Source: Pantoea vagans
GTDB taxonomy: Bacteria; Pseudomonadota; Gammaproteobacteria; Enterobacterales; Enterobacteriaceae
Length of the DNA stretch: 64,000 nucleotides
Assembly: GCF_004792415.1 (NCBI RefSeq)
Contig: NZ_CP038853.1
Coordinates: 1,922,001-1,986,000, forward strand
Reading direction: 5' to 3'
Position 1 is the stretch's first letter. Every line of letters starts with the position of its first letter. The notes under the pieces were generated by a model that searched no databases, had not been told where the DNA came from, and worked only from the letters and a program-made list of their open reading frames with translations. The position numbers and the translations under genes are program-made. Below, piece after piece: positions 20,083 through 28,151 of the stretch.

Positions 20083-20886
20083 TCAGCGCTCGCGCCGCCA
20101 GGCCTCGGCACTCAGTGCTTCGCCAAAATGGCTGCTGATCAGGCGTCGGGTCAGATCGTGCAGCGGGGAGGCGAGCACATCAGCCGTGCCGCCGCGCTCA
20201 ACCACTTCGCCCTGATGCATCACCAGCACTTTATCGCTGATGTGCTTCATCATGCCCAGATGCTGGGTGACATAGATGTAGGCGATTCCATGTTTCTCCT
20301 GCAGCTCCAGCATCAGATTGACCAGCTGGGAGCGCATGGTCATATCCAGTGAGGCCAGCGCTTCATCGGCCACAATCACTTTAGGTTGCAGGATCAACGC
20401 GCGGGCCAGACCCAGACGCTGTTTCTGACCGGGTGCCAGCATGTGTGGGTAATATCCGGCGTGATCGCGCAGTAATCCCACCTGTCGCAGGGTGGCGATA
20501 ATGCGTTTCTCGCGCGCTTCTGCATCCAGTTCGGTATTAAGTCGCAGCGGAAATTCCAGAATCTGACTGATGCGCTGACGCGGATTCAGTGAGGTTGAGG
20601 GATCCTGAAAAATCATGCGGATGCGCTGACTGCGATAGCCGTAATCGCCAAAGGTCAGCGGGTGGTCGTCAATCAGAATCTCACCTTCGGTGGGGGCAAT
20701 CATGCCGCTGAGCATCTTCGCCAGCGTGGACTTGCCGGAACCGTTTTCACCGATAATCGCCAGCGTCTGTTTTTCGCGCAGGGTAAAGCTGACAGACTTT
20801 ACTGCCTCAACGTGCTGACGGCGGAACAGCCCGGTGCGATAGCGAAAAGTTTTACTCAGGTTGCGCACTTCCAGCAGGGTCTCCAT
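20083..20886 (-). CDS. sapF: Sap ABC transporter, ATP-binding subunit SapF
   Basis: 267-residue ATPase of the Sap peptide transporter. Walker A is IIGENGSGKST (about 43-53). The signature region is the less common LAPGQKQRLGLARAL, which replaces LSGGQ, and Walker B is VIVADEAL. It heterodimerises with SapD under the SapB/SapC membrane pair. Sap systems confer resistance to cationic antimicrobial peptides in Salmonella and Haemophilus; in E. coli, SapBCDF has been linked to putrescine export, and SapD to Trk potassium uptake. One base separates it from sapD, so it is part of the sapCDF transcript. Confidence 0.93.
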   Translation of the reverse strand: METLLEVRNLSKTFRYRTGLFRRQHVEAVKSVSFTLREKQTLAIIGENGSGKSTLAKMLSGMIAPTEGEILIDDHPLTFGDYGYRSQRIRMIFQDPSTSLNPRQRISQILEFPLRLNTELDAEAREKRIIATLRQVGLLRDHAGYYPHMLAPGQKQRLGLARALILQPKVIVADEALASLDMTMRSQLVNLMLELQEKHGIAYIYVTQHLGMMKHISDKVLVMHQGEVVERGGTADVLASPLHDLTRRLISSHFGEALSAEAWRRER

Positions 20887-20887
20887 A

Positions 20888-21883
20888 TTACTGGCCCTCC
20901 ATATTCAGCGGGAAATGACAGGCAAAGAGATGTGTTTTACTGCCGGTGAGGCGCGGCGTTTCGACACATTTACGCTGCGCGTAAGGACAGCGTGGCCCCA
21001 GGCGGCAGCCTATCGGAAGGCTCTCCAGTGATGGGATCGCCCCTGACAGCGTATTGAGACGGCTTTTGTGCGGCAGCGCGCGGCCAAAATCGGGCATCGC
21101 CCGAATCAGCGCCTGCGTATAAGGATGATGTGGCGTGCTCATTAAATCTTCGCTGTGAGCGGTTTCCACCGTCTGACCGCAGTACATCACGTTAATACGG
21201 TCCGCCCACTGGCTCATGGTGCGCAGGTCGTGGCTGATCAGCAGAATAGTGGTGTTGTTATTCTGGTTCAGGCGGCTCAGCAGGCGGAATATCTGCGCCT
21301 GCGTTGTCGGTTCCATCGCATTGGTGGGTTCATCGGCAATCAGCAGACGCGGCTGGTTAGCCAGCGCAATGGCAATCATCACTTTCTGGCATTCGCCTTC
21401 GGTCAGCTCATAGGGGAAGCTGCGCATGATGTCTTTATGATCTTTAATGCCGACGCGATGCAGCAGTTCGATAGCGCGGGTTTTGCGCCAGAACCAGAAG
21501 CGTTTCAGCCAGGGGCCTTTATAGGTCCAGCGCGGGATCACCTGCATCAGCTGACGGCCGATACTTTCAGAGGGATCCAGACAGGATTGCGGCTCCTGAA
21601 AAATCATCGAGACGTTATGCCCGATAATGCGACGGCGCTCGCGCGGGGAGAGGCGCAGCAGGTCCACATCATCAAACACCATGCGATCGGCCGTCACACG
21701 CCAGTTATCGTTGGTCACGCCGCAGATAGCCTTGGCGACCAGACTTTTACCGGAGCCGGATTCACCGACCAGCCCCCGGACTTCACCTTCGCCCAGCGTC
21801 AGATTGACGCGATCGACCGCTTTGACCGGCCCGTCAGCGGTCATAAATTCAATGGTCAGATTACGGATATCAAGTAACGGCAT
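20888..21883 (-). CDS. sapD: Sap ABC transporter, ATP-binding subunit SapD
   Basis: 331-residue oligopeptide-type ATPase. Walker A is [11 protein letters not shown] (about 38-48). The signature block is the degenerate [15 protein letters not shown] in place of LSGGQ, and Walker B is LLIADEPT. The C-terminal oligopeptide/dipeptide extension has the [14 protein letters not shown] cysteines. The degenerate signature is normal for SapD. The start ATG directly abuts the sapC stop. Confidence 0.94.
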   Translation of the reverse strand: MPLLDIRNLTIEFMTADGPVKAVDRVNLTLGEGEVRGLVGESGSGKSLVAKAICGVTNDNWRVTADRMVFDDVDLLRLSPRERRRIIGHNVSMIFQEPQSCLDPSESIGRQLMQVIPRWTYKGPWLKRFWFWRKTRAIELLHRVGIKDHKDIMRSFPYELTEGECQKVMIAIALANQPRLLIADEPTNAMEPTTQAQIFRLLSRLNQNNNTTILLISHDLRTMSQWADRINVMYCGQTVETAHSEDLMSTPHHPYTQALIRAMPDFGRALPHKSRLNTLSGAIPSLESLPIGCRLGPRCPYAQRKCVETPRLTGSKTHLFACHFPLNMEGQ

Positions 21884-22774
21884 TTATTCCACTCCCGCTT
21901 CGACGGCGCGACGGATGCCGTCACCGAGCAGGTTAACAATGAGTACGCTGACCATCAGCGCCACCCCGGGCAGCATCACGGTCCAGGGCGCAACGTAGAT
22001 CAGCTCCAGCGAATCGCCCAGCATCGCGCCCCATTCCGGTGAAGGCAGTTGCGCGCCCAGGTCCAGAAAACCGAGTGCGGCAATATCCAGAATCGCCATC
22101 GACAGCGCGCGGGTAATTTCGGTAATCAGCAGCGGCAGAATATTGGGCAGGATGGCGTAGCGCAGGATATTACGACCTCTGGCACCGTCCAGGCGCGCGG
22201 CAACCACATACTCTTTTTCCAGCTCATCATGCACGGCACTGTAAATTTCGCGCACCAGACGTGGCATCAGCGCCAGCCAGACCGCCAGCAGTGCGTGCTC
22301 AAGACGCGGCCCGAGAAACGCCACCACGATAATCGCCAGCAACAGCGACGGAAGAGAGAGCAGGGTATCCAGCACGTGGTTCATCACCGCCGAGCGAATG
22401 CCGTGCGTCATGCCCGCCAGCACGCCCAGCACCAGCGCGCCCAGCGTAGCGAACAGCGTCACCAGAATCGCGGAACCCACCGTCGGACCGGCACCGCTCA
22501 GCAGGCGACTCAGAACATCCCGCCCCAGATCGTCGGTGCCGAGGAAAAATGAGACATCGCCGTAGCGCGACCATGACGGTGGCAGCAGCTGATATCCCAG
22601 GAACTGCTGATCGATACCATAGGGTGCCATGAAACCGCCAAACAGGCAGAGCAGCAGCAGTGCGCCAAAGCCATACAGGCCGACCATCGAAATCGGGTTG
22701 CCATAGAAATGATGCCAGCTCTGACGAAACGCGCTGGGCAGGCGTTTTTCGGCGTAGATATTATCGGAGGGCAT
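21884..22774 (-). CDS. sapC: Sap ABC transporter permease SapC
   Basis: 296-residue inner-membrane permease of the DppC/OppC type, equal in length to E. coli SapC, with the EAA loop region [18 protein letters not shown]. It is complete: the start [11 protein letters not shown] aligns with E. coli MPYDSVYSEKR. In E. coli the sapC start codon lies inside the last codons of sapB. Here sapB is about 4.4 kb away on the same strand, and plus-strand genes sit between, so sapCDF must be expressed from a promoter in or near the inserted DNA. The sapC ATG lies inside a short upstream frame described separately. Confidence 0.94.
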   Translation of the reverse strand: MPSDNIYAEKRLPSAFRQSWHHFYGNPISMVGLYGFGALLLLCLFGGFMAPYGIDQQFLGYQLLPPSWSRYGDVSFFLGTDDLGRDVLSRLLSGAGPTVGSAILVTLFATLGALVLGVLAGMTHGIRSAVMNHVLDTLLSLPSLLLAIIVVAFLGPRLEHALLAVWLALMPRLVREIYSAVHDELEKEYVVAARLDGARGRNILRYAILPNILPLLITEITRALSMAILDIAALGFLDLGAQLPSPEWGAMLGDSLELIYVAPWTVMLPGVALMVSVLIVNLLGDGIRRAVEAGVE

Positions 22775-22784
22775 ACGTTTTCAC
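22761..22784 (-). CDS. putative 7-codon leader overlapping the sapC start
   Basis: On the minus strand GTG-AAA-ACG-TAT-GCC-CTC-CGA-TAA reads MKTYALR and ends 14 bases into sapC. AAGGA lies seven bases before the GTG, an ideal spacing, whereas the sapC ATG itself has no clear Shine-Dalgarno site. The last four codons plus stop (YALR*) are the same as the end of sapB, so this looks like a remnant of the sapB/sapC overlap refitted with a new start. Translation is not proven. Confidence 0.45.
   Translation of the reverse strand: MKTYALR
22765..22776. repeat. left copy of a 12-bp direct repeat flanking the sap island
   Basis: CGGAGGGCATAC on the plus strand, identical to 27190-27201. With one mismatch the match extends to 15 bases (TA[T/C]CGGAGGGCATAC). 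It is the sapB/sapC overlap sequence. Confidence 0.75.
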
Positions 22785-22910
22785 TTTACTATCCTTAAGG
22801 CCGGGCAATATTGTTTCAGAAAAATCAGTCATTTTAGTTACTTGCCCCGTGAGTCTGCTTTATGTTGCTTTGTCATGGAAAACTCTGAACAGCTTTAATT
22901 TACAGGGTTT

Positions 22911-23243
22911 GTGTACGCCTTTGCGAATACGCAGAGAAAATGTACCTGTCGCTTATCGATATCAGACACAGTTAAGCGCCGCGATAAAACGAAGGTATTC
23001 ACGAACACGTCCAGCCTGCATGTCAGCCTCTTCCTTACTGGCGAAGTGACATTTTTCAACCGTTATTGCTGGGAGGGTAAGCCCGTTCAGCTGACTATAG
23101 GGGATTATCCGTCGAGATCCCCGTCACAGGCAAGGAAATGGCGTCAGCAATTTCGGCGCTGGGTTACAGAGAATTACAATCCGGGCCGTCAGGTGTTCCG
23201 TGACAGGCTGCAAAAAATGGCGGCAAAGCCGACAGAACGTTAA
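22911..23243 (+). pseudogene. N-terminal fragment of a tyrosine-recombinase integrase
   Basis: The open frame from about 23010 onward resembles the arm-type DNA-binding domain (DUF4102-like) of P4-family phage integrases: a beta stretch TGEVTFFNRYCWEGKPVQLT, then IGDYPSRSPSQARKWRQQF and a ...NPGRQV segment matching the usual GIDP turn. It ends at a stop after 110 codons, and nothing resembling the core-binding or catalytic R-H-R-Y domain follows. It starts about 135 bases inside the left repeat and points into the island, the usual position and direction of int in such elements. The first 30 or so codons are less convincing and the true start is not clear. Confidence 0.65.
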
Positions 23244-23877
23244 GACCCACATAAATCAGCAAAACTTCCTGGATCCTATTCTGGCGGTCCTGGGCAAAGG
23301 AGAGTGAACCAAATAATTAAGAGTGACGTTATGGGAAAAAAGCCGCTCACTCAGGTCAGTCGCGGGTCATTAGGATATCTTGTCGTTACCGTCGCTACAG
23401 CGTGCCATGCAAACGGACAGGGCCGTGATGTTAATCGAATCCGGCCAGCCACTGTCAGAGCAATCGGGCAAGACGATTCATGTGTGAACCCTGATGACGG
23501 TAGCGATCGCCTGATGAAATAAAAAATCGCGATTTTTAAGCGGTTTTTGATGTGAGTGACAATAAAACGTTGGGTAACATTCAAAGTGTATTTTTTATGA
23601 TTTTTATATAAACGTAATATTTTATTAACAGCATTGATGGTTTATGTTTTTATGTCGTCACCTTAAAATTATGTTTTCTTTTTAAAACTTCACCTTTGTC
23701 GTCTGGCTTATTTTTTATCGGTGCGTTTCGCTTAACTGGTTTTTATCGCCGGGTCTTTCCGGGTGCGCTTGCAAACATCAGGGGTGCTTCTAGAATAAAT
23801 ATTTCAACACGACTATGACCGGTATGACTTATTTATACTGGTTGCCATCTATAAATAGAGTTATCCAGGAGGATATC
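23244..23877. other. AT-rich stretch without a clear gene
   Basis: Short open frames occur (for example 23304-23522 on the plus strand) but lack recognisable domains, and none has good codon usage. The last 120 bases, AT-rich and with TAGAATAA-like elements around 23791-23798, probably hold the yciG promoter. Confidence 0.4.
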
Positions 23878-24057
23878 ATGGCCGAACATCGTGGTGGTTC
23901 AGGTAATTTTGCAGAAAACCCTGAGAAAGCATCTGAAGCGGGTAAAAAAGGCGGGCAGCATAGCGGAGGTAATTTCGCTAATGACCGTGAAAAAGCCTCA
24001 GAAGCCGGTAAGAAAGGTGGCCAGAATAGCCACAGCGGCGGACGTAAGTCTGAATAA
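23878..24057 (+). CDS. yciG: YciG-like KGG-repeat stress protein
   Basis: 59-residue, highly hydrophilic protein with two KGG repeats, each of the form GNFA-(N/D)xxEKASEAGKKGGQ. It is the same length as E. coli YciG and close in sequence. This family belongs to general-stress proteins (GsiB-like) and is induced in stationary phase; a molecular activity is not established. AGGAGG lies eight bases before the ATG, one of the strongest ribosome sites in the window, and a terminator follows, so it is probably an abundant monocistronic product. Its usual partners yciF and yciE are not here. It lies inside the sap island. Confidence 0.92.
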   Translation: MAEHRGGSGNFAENPEKASEAGKKGGQHSGGNFANDREKASEAGKKGGQNSHSGGRKSE

Positions 24058-24081
24058 TCTGATCTTCTGATCAGGCCGCAG

Positions 24082-24106
24082 GCCCCGGCAAACCTGTCGG
24101 GGCTTT
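24082..24106 (+). terminator. rho-independent terminator after yciG
   Basis: GCCCCG pairs with CGGGGC across a ten-base loop and is followed by TTTC. It lies 25 bases after the yciG stop. Confidence 0.7.
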
Positions 24107-24675
24107 CACGTTTAAATGTTTTTTATATAACGTGGTTTTTACAATGAAAATATCTGCCCTGAATAAATCCCTGCCGAAAATGTACGGTTTATTAGCGGGG
24201 GCTTATGTGTTTGCCTGCGTTAACTATCCCCGTGATTATAAAAATGTTTCTCATTCGCTTGCTGGATTGTCATAACAGAGTAAACGAAGCAGGTCTTAAA
24301 AGAGAACGTGTTAAATTAATCAGCCATTCACCGCGCGACATCATTAAAATATTGCAACCTCTGCCCGGCCGTCGTTTATGCAAAAATAACGCTGTCTGGA
24401 CTTTGTCATTTACTCCCTGCCAGACCTGATTCAGTCTCTTAAAATAAAATGCTTAAGTCATAAAAATAATCAACGCTGACAACGGTTGATATATTTTTCC
24501 GGCGTGGCATCCGCAGCGTGAAGACCGTGGTGATCAAAGGATTCAATTTAATCAGGAAACATGCTGTCTGGCAGCGGCAGGCTGGACGCTCACAGAACTC
24601 ACAACAACATCGTGAGTCATCCCGGTCTGCTTGAAGTTATCTCATGCGTAAATTATGTTTAAGTATCAGGATTTA
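24107..24675. other. leader region of the diguanylate cyclase gene, with one weak small ORF
   Basis: A plus-strand frame at 24144-24275 would encode 43 residues with a hydrophobic centre (LLAGAYVFACV) but has no ribosome site. No recognised protein or RNA is seen elsewhere. The last 50 bases before the cyclase are likely 5' UTR. Confidence 0.35.
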
Positions 24676-26241
24676 ATGGAAATCATTGTGTTGAATAAAA
24701 ACAGTGGCGGTGTTGTACCTTCAGGTATCCGTAATTCTCTTGGCCGCACGATGGCGTTTTTCCTTTTGGCAACCGTGCTTGCTGTCGTTGTGATTAACAT
24801 ATTTACGCTCTGGGGATCGTGGCAGCACAATCAGAATGTCCGTGAAGATGATGCCCGTAACCTCTCTGTTTCTCTCGCCAAACAGGCAGAAGATGCCTTT
24901 CTGCAGGTGGATATTACGCTGGCGGATGCCGTCAGACTGCTCAGCCTGAACGGGCTGGATTACGCGGCAACGCCCGTCTTCGCTCGTCAGCTTAAAGAGC
25001 AGCAGGGGAAACTGCGTCAGCTTCATGGGCTGTTTATTTATGACGCACAGGGTAAATGGATTGCCACGTCGGGCAACTACGTTCCGGCCAAAGGAAGCAA
25101 CGCCGATCGGGACTATTTTATCTGGCACCGTACTCATGAGGATACCCGCGTAAGGATTGGCCGTGTTATCCGCAGCAGATCTACAGGTGACCTTGTTATT
25201 CCGGTATCGTTGCGGCTGAACGATTCAAAAGGCAACTTTGCTGGCGTCGCGCTGGCAACGGTTAAAGTAGACTATTTCCGGCAGTTCTACAGCTACTATA
25301 CGCTGGGTGATCGCGACGTTCTGGGGCTGATTCTTGCTGATACCTCTGTCCTGTATATCCGGCCCTTCCCGCATTCTGCCATCAACCGCAGCCTGTCCAT
25401 GAGTCCATTATTTACAACTGTCCTGAAAACCTCTGCCAGTGGCAGCGCAACGTGGCGTTCTGCACTGGATGGGGTGGAGAGGGTTTATGGCTACGCCCGC
25501 CTTGAGCAGTATCCGCTCATTGTCACGGCGGGATATGACCTCGATAAGATCCGGAGCGACTGGTTCTCCGCCAATATCATCGACGTCATCCTGAACGTGG
25601 TTCTGCTTGTAATGATTTCCGGGATGGGGATGTTTGTTCTCAGACAGGTTAAAAAGAACGTCAGAAATCAGCTGGAATTAACACAGATCAGGGATGAGCT
25701 GACCACGATCAACCATACGCTGCAGTCACTGGCATTGATTGACGGGCTAACCGGACTGGCTAATCGCCGCCAGTTTGATGCGATGTTAGATCAGGTCCTG
25801 AAGCGCTCTCAAAAATCGGGTGAACCCGTGTCACTGATCATGTTTGATATCGACTTTTTCAAGCGTTACAACGATACCTACGGGCATGTCGCCGGCGATA
25901 CCTGTCTGCAGCGTGTCAGCGCCATTCTGAAAGAAATTACGCAGCGGCAGGATGCTGTGGTTGCACGTTACGGCGGGGAAGAGTTTGTTATTATCCTGCC
26001 TGCCAGTGGAGAGAGTGTCGCGAAAAAGCTGGCGGAGCGTGCAGTAAACGCAGTTATGTCTGCCGGAATACCGCACGAAACCTCCGGTATTCCTGAAGGT
26101 ATTGTGACCCTCAGCGCCGGATACAGTAGCCTGATTTCAAACGGACAGCCAGATGAGGCCAAAAGACTTAAGCAACAGGCTGATAAGGCGCTCTATGAGG
26201 CAAAACACAATGGCCGCAACCAGGTTCATGGACTGAGTTAA
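24676..26241 (+). CDS. membrane diguanylate cyclase (dCACHE-GGDEF)
   Basis: About 521 residues. TM1 spans about 25-45, followed by a periplasmic double-CACHE-like sensor (about 50-300, with GLFIYDAQGKWIATSG), TM2 (about 303-325) and a GGDEF domain with the active motif RYGGEEFVI. It should make c-di-GMP in response to an unknown external signal. The product-inhibition site normally reads RxxD seven to four residues before RYGGEEF; here it is R-Q-D-A, so feedback control may be weakened. AGGA sits four bases before the chosen ATG; an in-frame ATG at 24655 would add seven residues but has no ribosome site. It lies in the sap island on the strand opposite to sap. Confidence 0.88.
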   Translation: MEIIVLNKNSGGVVPSGIRNSLGRTMAFFLLATVLAVVVINIFTLWGSWQHNQNVREDDARNLSVSLAKQAEDAFLQVDITLADAVRLLSLNGLDYAATPVFARQLKEQQGKLRQLHGLFIYDAQGKWIATSGNYVPAKGSNADRDYFIWHRTHEDTRVRIGRVIRSRSTGDLVIPVSLRLNDSKGNFAGVALATVKVDYFRQFYSYYTLGDRDVLGLILADTSVLYIRPFPHSAINRSLSMSPLFTTVLKTSASGSATWRSALDGVERVYGYARLEQYPLIVTAGYDLDKIRSDWFSANIIDVILNVVLLVMISGMGMFVLRQVKKNVRNQLELTQIRDELTTINHTLQSLALIDGLTGLANRRQFDAMLDQVLKRSQKSGEPVSLIMFDIDFFKRYNDTYGHVAGDTCLQRVSAILKEITQRQDAVVARYGGEEFVIILPASGESVAKKLAERAVNAVMSAGIPHETSGIPEGIVTLSAGYSSLISNGQPDEAKRLKQQADKALYEAKHNGRNQVHGLS

Positions 26242-26727
26242 ATGAAATTCAGGATGTGATGAGTTCGTCCTGCTCTGGCCGTTTGGGAGTCTGGCGCCGC
26301 GCATGACCCGGCTGTGGTGACAAATCAATCGGCTGACCATTCCAGGGTTTTGGCGACGAAGGCTGCCTGACGCAGGCTTGTGGCAGAGGCTGACGTTGTT
26401 TCACCCTCCGTTAACGCCATCGAAAAACACTCACCCTTTAAGTCACCCTTCAGCTTTACCTATTTAACCCGGGGATTCTCTGGTTCCTGTGAAGATATGT
26501 GACTAAACGCTGGCTGGTTTTGGGTACAAAAAAGCCCGCGTTACGCAGGCATGAATTGCATCAAAAAAGGAAAATCGTAGCATCAGCAAAGGCTGATTCG
26601 CACACCATACAGTGTTACTGTGCGATTGATAGTGACAAAAGATTTAATAGCGAAGCGTAAGCACGTTATGGTGGCAGGAGCTGAAAAAGGCCCGCCCGTA
26701 CCAGATTAGCTGAATGAACCTGATTGC
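26242..26727. other. non-coding stretch after the cyclase gene
   Basis: No credible protein is seen on either strand. The region includes a minus-strand terminator (26528-26550) and, between it and the small ORF at 26728, about 180 bases that could be a long 3' UTR or an unannotated RNA. Confidence 0.4.
26528..26550 (-). terminator. rho-independent terminator, minus strand
   Basis: On the minus strand GCCTGCG and CGCGGGC form a stem with one mismatch around TAA, followed by six T residues. The nearest minus-strand candidate upstream is the 46-residue ORF ending at 26728. Confidence 0.7.
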
Positions 26728-26868
26728 TTACTTGCCATCAGCCCATCGGGTAATCTGATTATCGATTTTGTCATCAAGATAATGCGTAACCCTGAATGAG
26801 CCCGCCTTGAGTAACAGGGCAATACATGCTGCAAAAACCAGTACAAGTAACACTCTGCTGAGACTCAT
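26728..26868 (-). CDS. putative 46-residue single-pass membrane or secreted protein
   Basis: Starts MSLSRVLLVLVFAACIALLL and ends in a charged tail (YLDDKIDNQITRWADGK). The ribosome site AGGGAAAAG lies just before the ATG. An N-terminal hydrophobic segment of about 16 residues with a positive residue before it suggests an inner-membrane anchor or signal peptide. I do not recognise the family. A minus-strand terminator lies about 180 bases downstream. The short hydrophobic N-terminus with a polar tail recalls type I toxins in layout only, not in sequence. Confidence 0.5.
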   Translation of the reverse strand: MSLSRVLLVLVFAACIALLLKAGSFRVTHYLDDKIDNQITRWADGK

Positions 26869-27026
26869 AATCTTTTCCCTGATGAATAACCTGTGGTCTT
26901 TATACCAGAATTTGTAAAGTCTGGTCGCGATATACAGAATCCTGCGGTGTCCCCTGAAATAAAACAGAAAGCCGTCCCGGTCACCACGGCTTCATCATTG
27001 CACCAGACGCATAAGCCATTGAAGCT

Positions 27027-27095
27027 TTAAGGAATTGCCAGAAAGGCGGCAGGATGTGCTTCTTCGCGTTCCTGTGCGAGGTCAGCATCATCCAT
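27027..27095 (-). pseudogene. possible remnant of a phage TraR/DksA-type zinc-finger gene
   Basis: On the minus strand MDDADLAQEREEAH resembles the N-terminus of phage-type TraR/DksA proteins (MAD.IDxAQ.xEE). It breaks off at a stop after 22 codons, before any cysteines. The match is short and could be chance, but it fits a decayed P2/P4-like element at this end of the island. Confidence 0.3.
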
Positions 27096-27185
27096 AAATT
27101 CATAGCCTCATCCAGGTTGAAAGTCATTTAACAGCCCAAATTCATACCGGCATGTTTTGAATAACTTTCCCGCGGCGCATAAGCC

Positions 27186-28151
27186 CTACCGGAGGGCATA
27201 CCATTCCTTGTGTTTCAGCGGATTCATTGCTGCACCAATCACGTCAGAAATCACATTCACCAGAATCACCAGCCCGCCAATCACCATCACACCGGCTGAG
27301 ATTGCGGCATAATCCTGCTGACGAATCGCGTTAATCAGCCAGCGGCCCAGACCCGGCCAGTTAAAGACCATTTCGGTGATCATGGCCAGCGTCAGCATGG
27401 TGGAGAACTGCAGCCCCAGACGCGGGATGACCGGCGGTAGCGCGTTGTGCAACACGTGGCGGCGGATCACCGTAAAGCGCGAAAGACCGCGCGTGGCCGC
27501 CGCTTTGACATAGTTTTTATCCATCACGTCGCTGGTGCTGTTGCGCAGCAGGCGGATCACTTCTGTGGTCGGGGCCATCGCCAGCACCAGCACCGGCAGA
27601 ATAAGGTGGGACAGGGCGCTGATAATCATCTCATGCCGCCACGGCGAAGGACTCATCCAGGCGTCAATCAGCGCAAAGCCGGAGATATTCTGCACCGGAT
27701 AAAGCAGGTCATGACGTCCCGATACCGGCAGCCAGCCCAGCGTCAGCGAAAAGAACAGCGTCAGCAGCAGCGCCAGCCAGAAGATGGGCGCAGAGAAGCC
27801 GACCAGTGCCAGCGCACTGATGGTTTTATCCTGCCATTTATTGCGCATCACACCGGCGCAGATCCCCAGCGGAATACCTGCCAGCAGCGCAAACAGAAAC
27901 GCCAGGATACAGAGCTCCATGGTAGCCGGGAAAACCTCACGCAGCTGCAGCCCAATCTCCTGACCGTTAGTGCTGGAAACGCCGAAATCAAATTGCAGCA
28001 TCCCTTTGAACCAGAACCACCAGGCATCGGAGAGCGCAGCGCCTTCCAGCGGGGCGTTAGGGGTAAAGTAGCTCAGGCTGAAGCTGACCAGCGACAGCAG
28101 GAACAGGGTAATGAGCAGCAGCAGCAGGCGGCGCAAAATATAGATAATCAC
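27186..28151 (-). CDS. sapB: Sap ABC transporter permease SapB
   Basis: 321-residue inner-membrane permease of the DppB/OppB type, identical in length to E. coli SapB and complete to the conserved C-terminus HKEWYALR. The EAA-loop block is [25 protein letters not shown] (positions about 213-237). The start is GTG, directly after the sapA TGA, implying coupling with sapA. The normal next gene, sapC, is displaced by the 4.4-kb insertion, so the sapAB mRNA now ends in foreign sequence. Confidence 0.95.
   Translation of the reverse strand: MIIYILRRLLLLLITLFLLSLVSFSLSYFTPNAPLEGAALSDAWWFWFKGMLQFDFGVSSTNGQEIGLQLREVFPATMELCILAFLFALLAGIPLGICAGVMRNKWQDKTISALALVGFSAPIFWLALLLTLFFSLTLGWLPVSGRHDLLYPVQNISGFALIDAWMSPSPWRHEMIISALSHLILPVLVLAMAPTTEVIRLLRNSTSDVMDKNYVKAAATRGLSRFTVIRRHVLHNALPPVIPRLGLQFSTMLTLAMITEMVFNWPGLGRWLINAIRQQDYAAISAGVMVIGGLVILVNVISDVIGAAMNPLKHKEWYALR
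27190..27201. repeat. right copy of the 12-bp direct repeat flanking the sap island
   Basis: CGGAGGGCATAC on the plus strand, identical to 22765-22776. It overlaps the last codons of sapB. Confidence 0.75.

Noticed and set aside
23304..23522. 72-codon plus-strand frame in the sap island
   Set aside because: No good ribosome site, no domain, and poor codon usage.
24205..24429. 74-codon plus-strand frame upstream of the diguanylate cyclase
   Set aside because: No ribosome site and no similarity to a known family; it runs through likely leader sequence.
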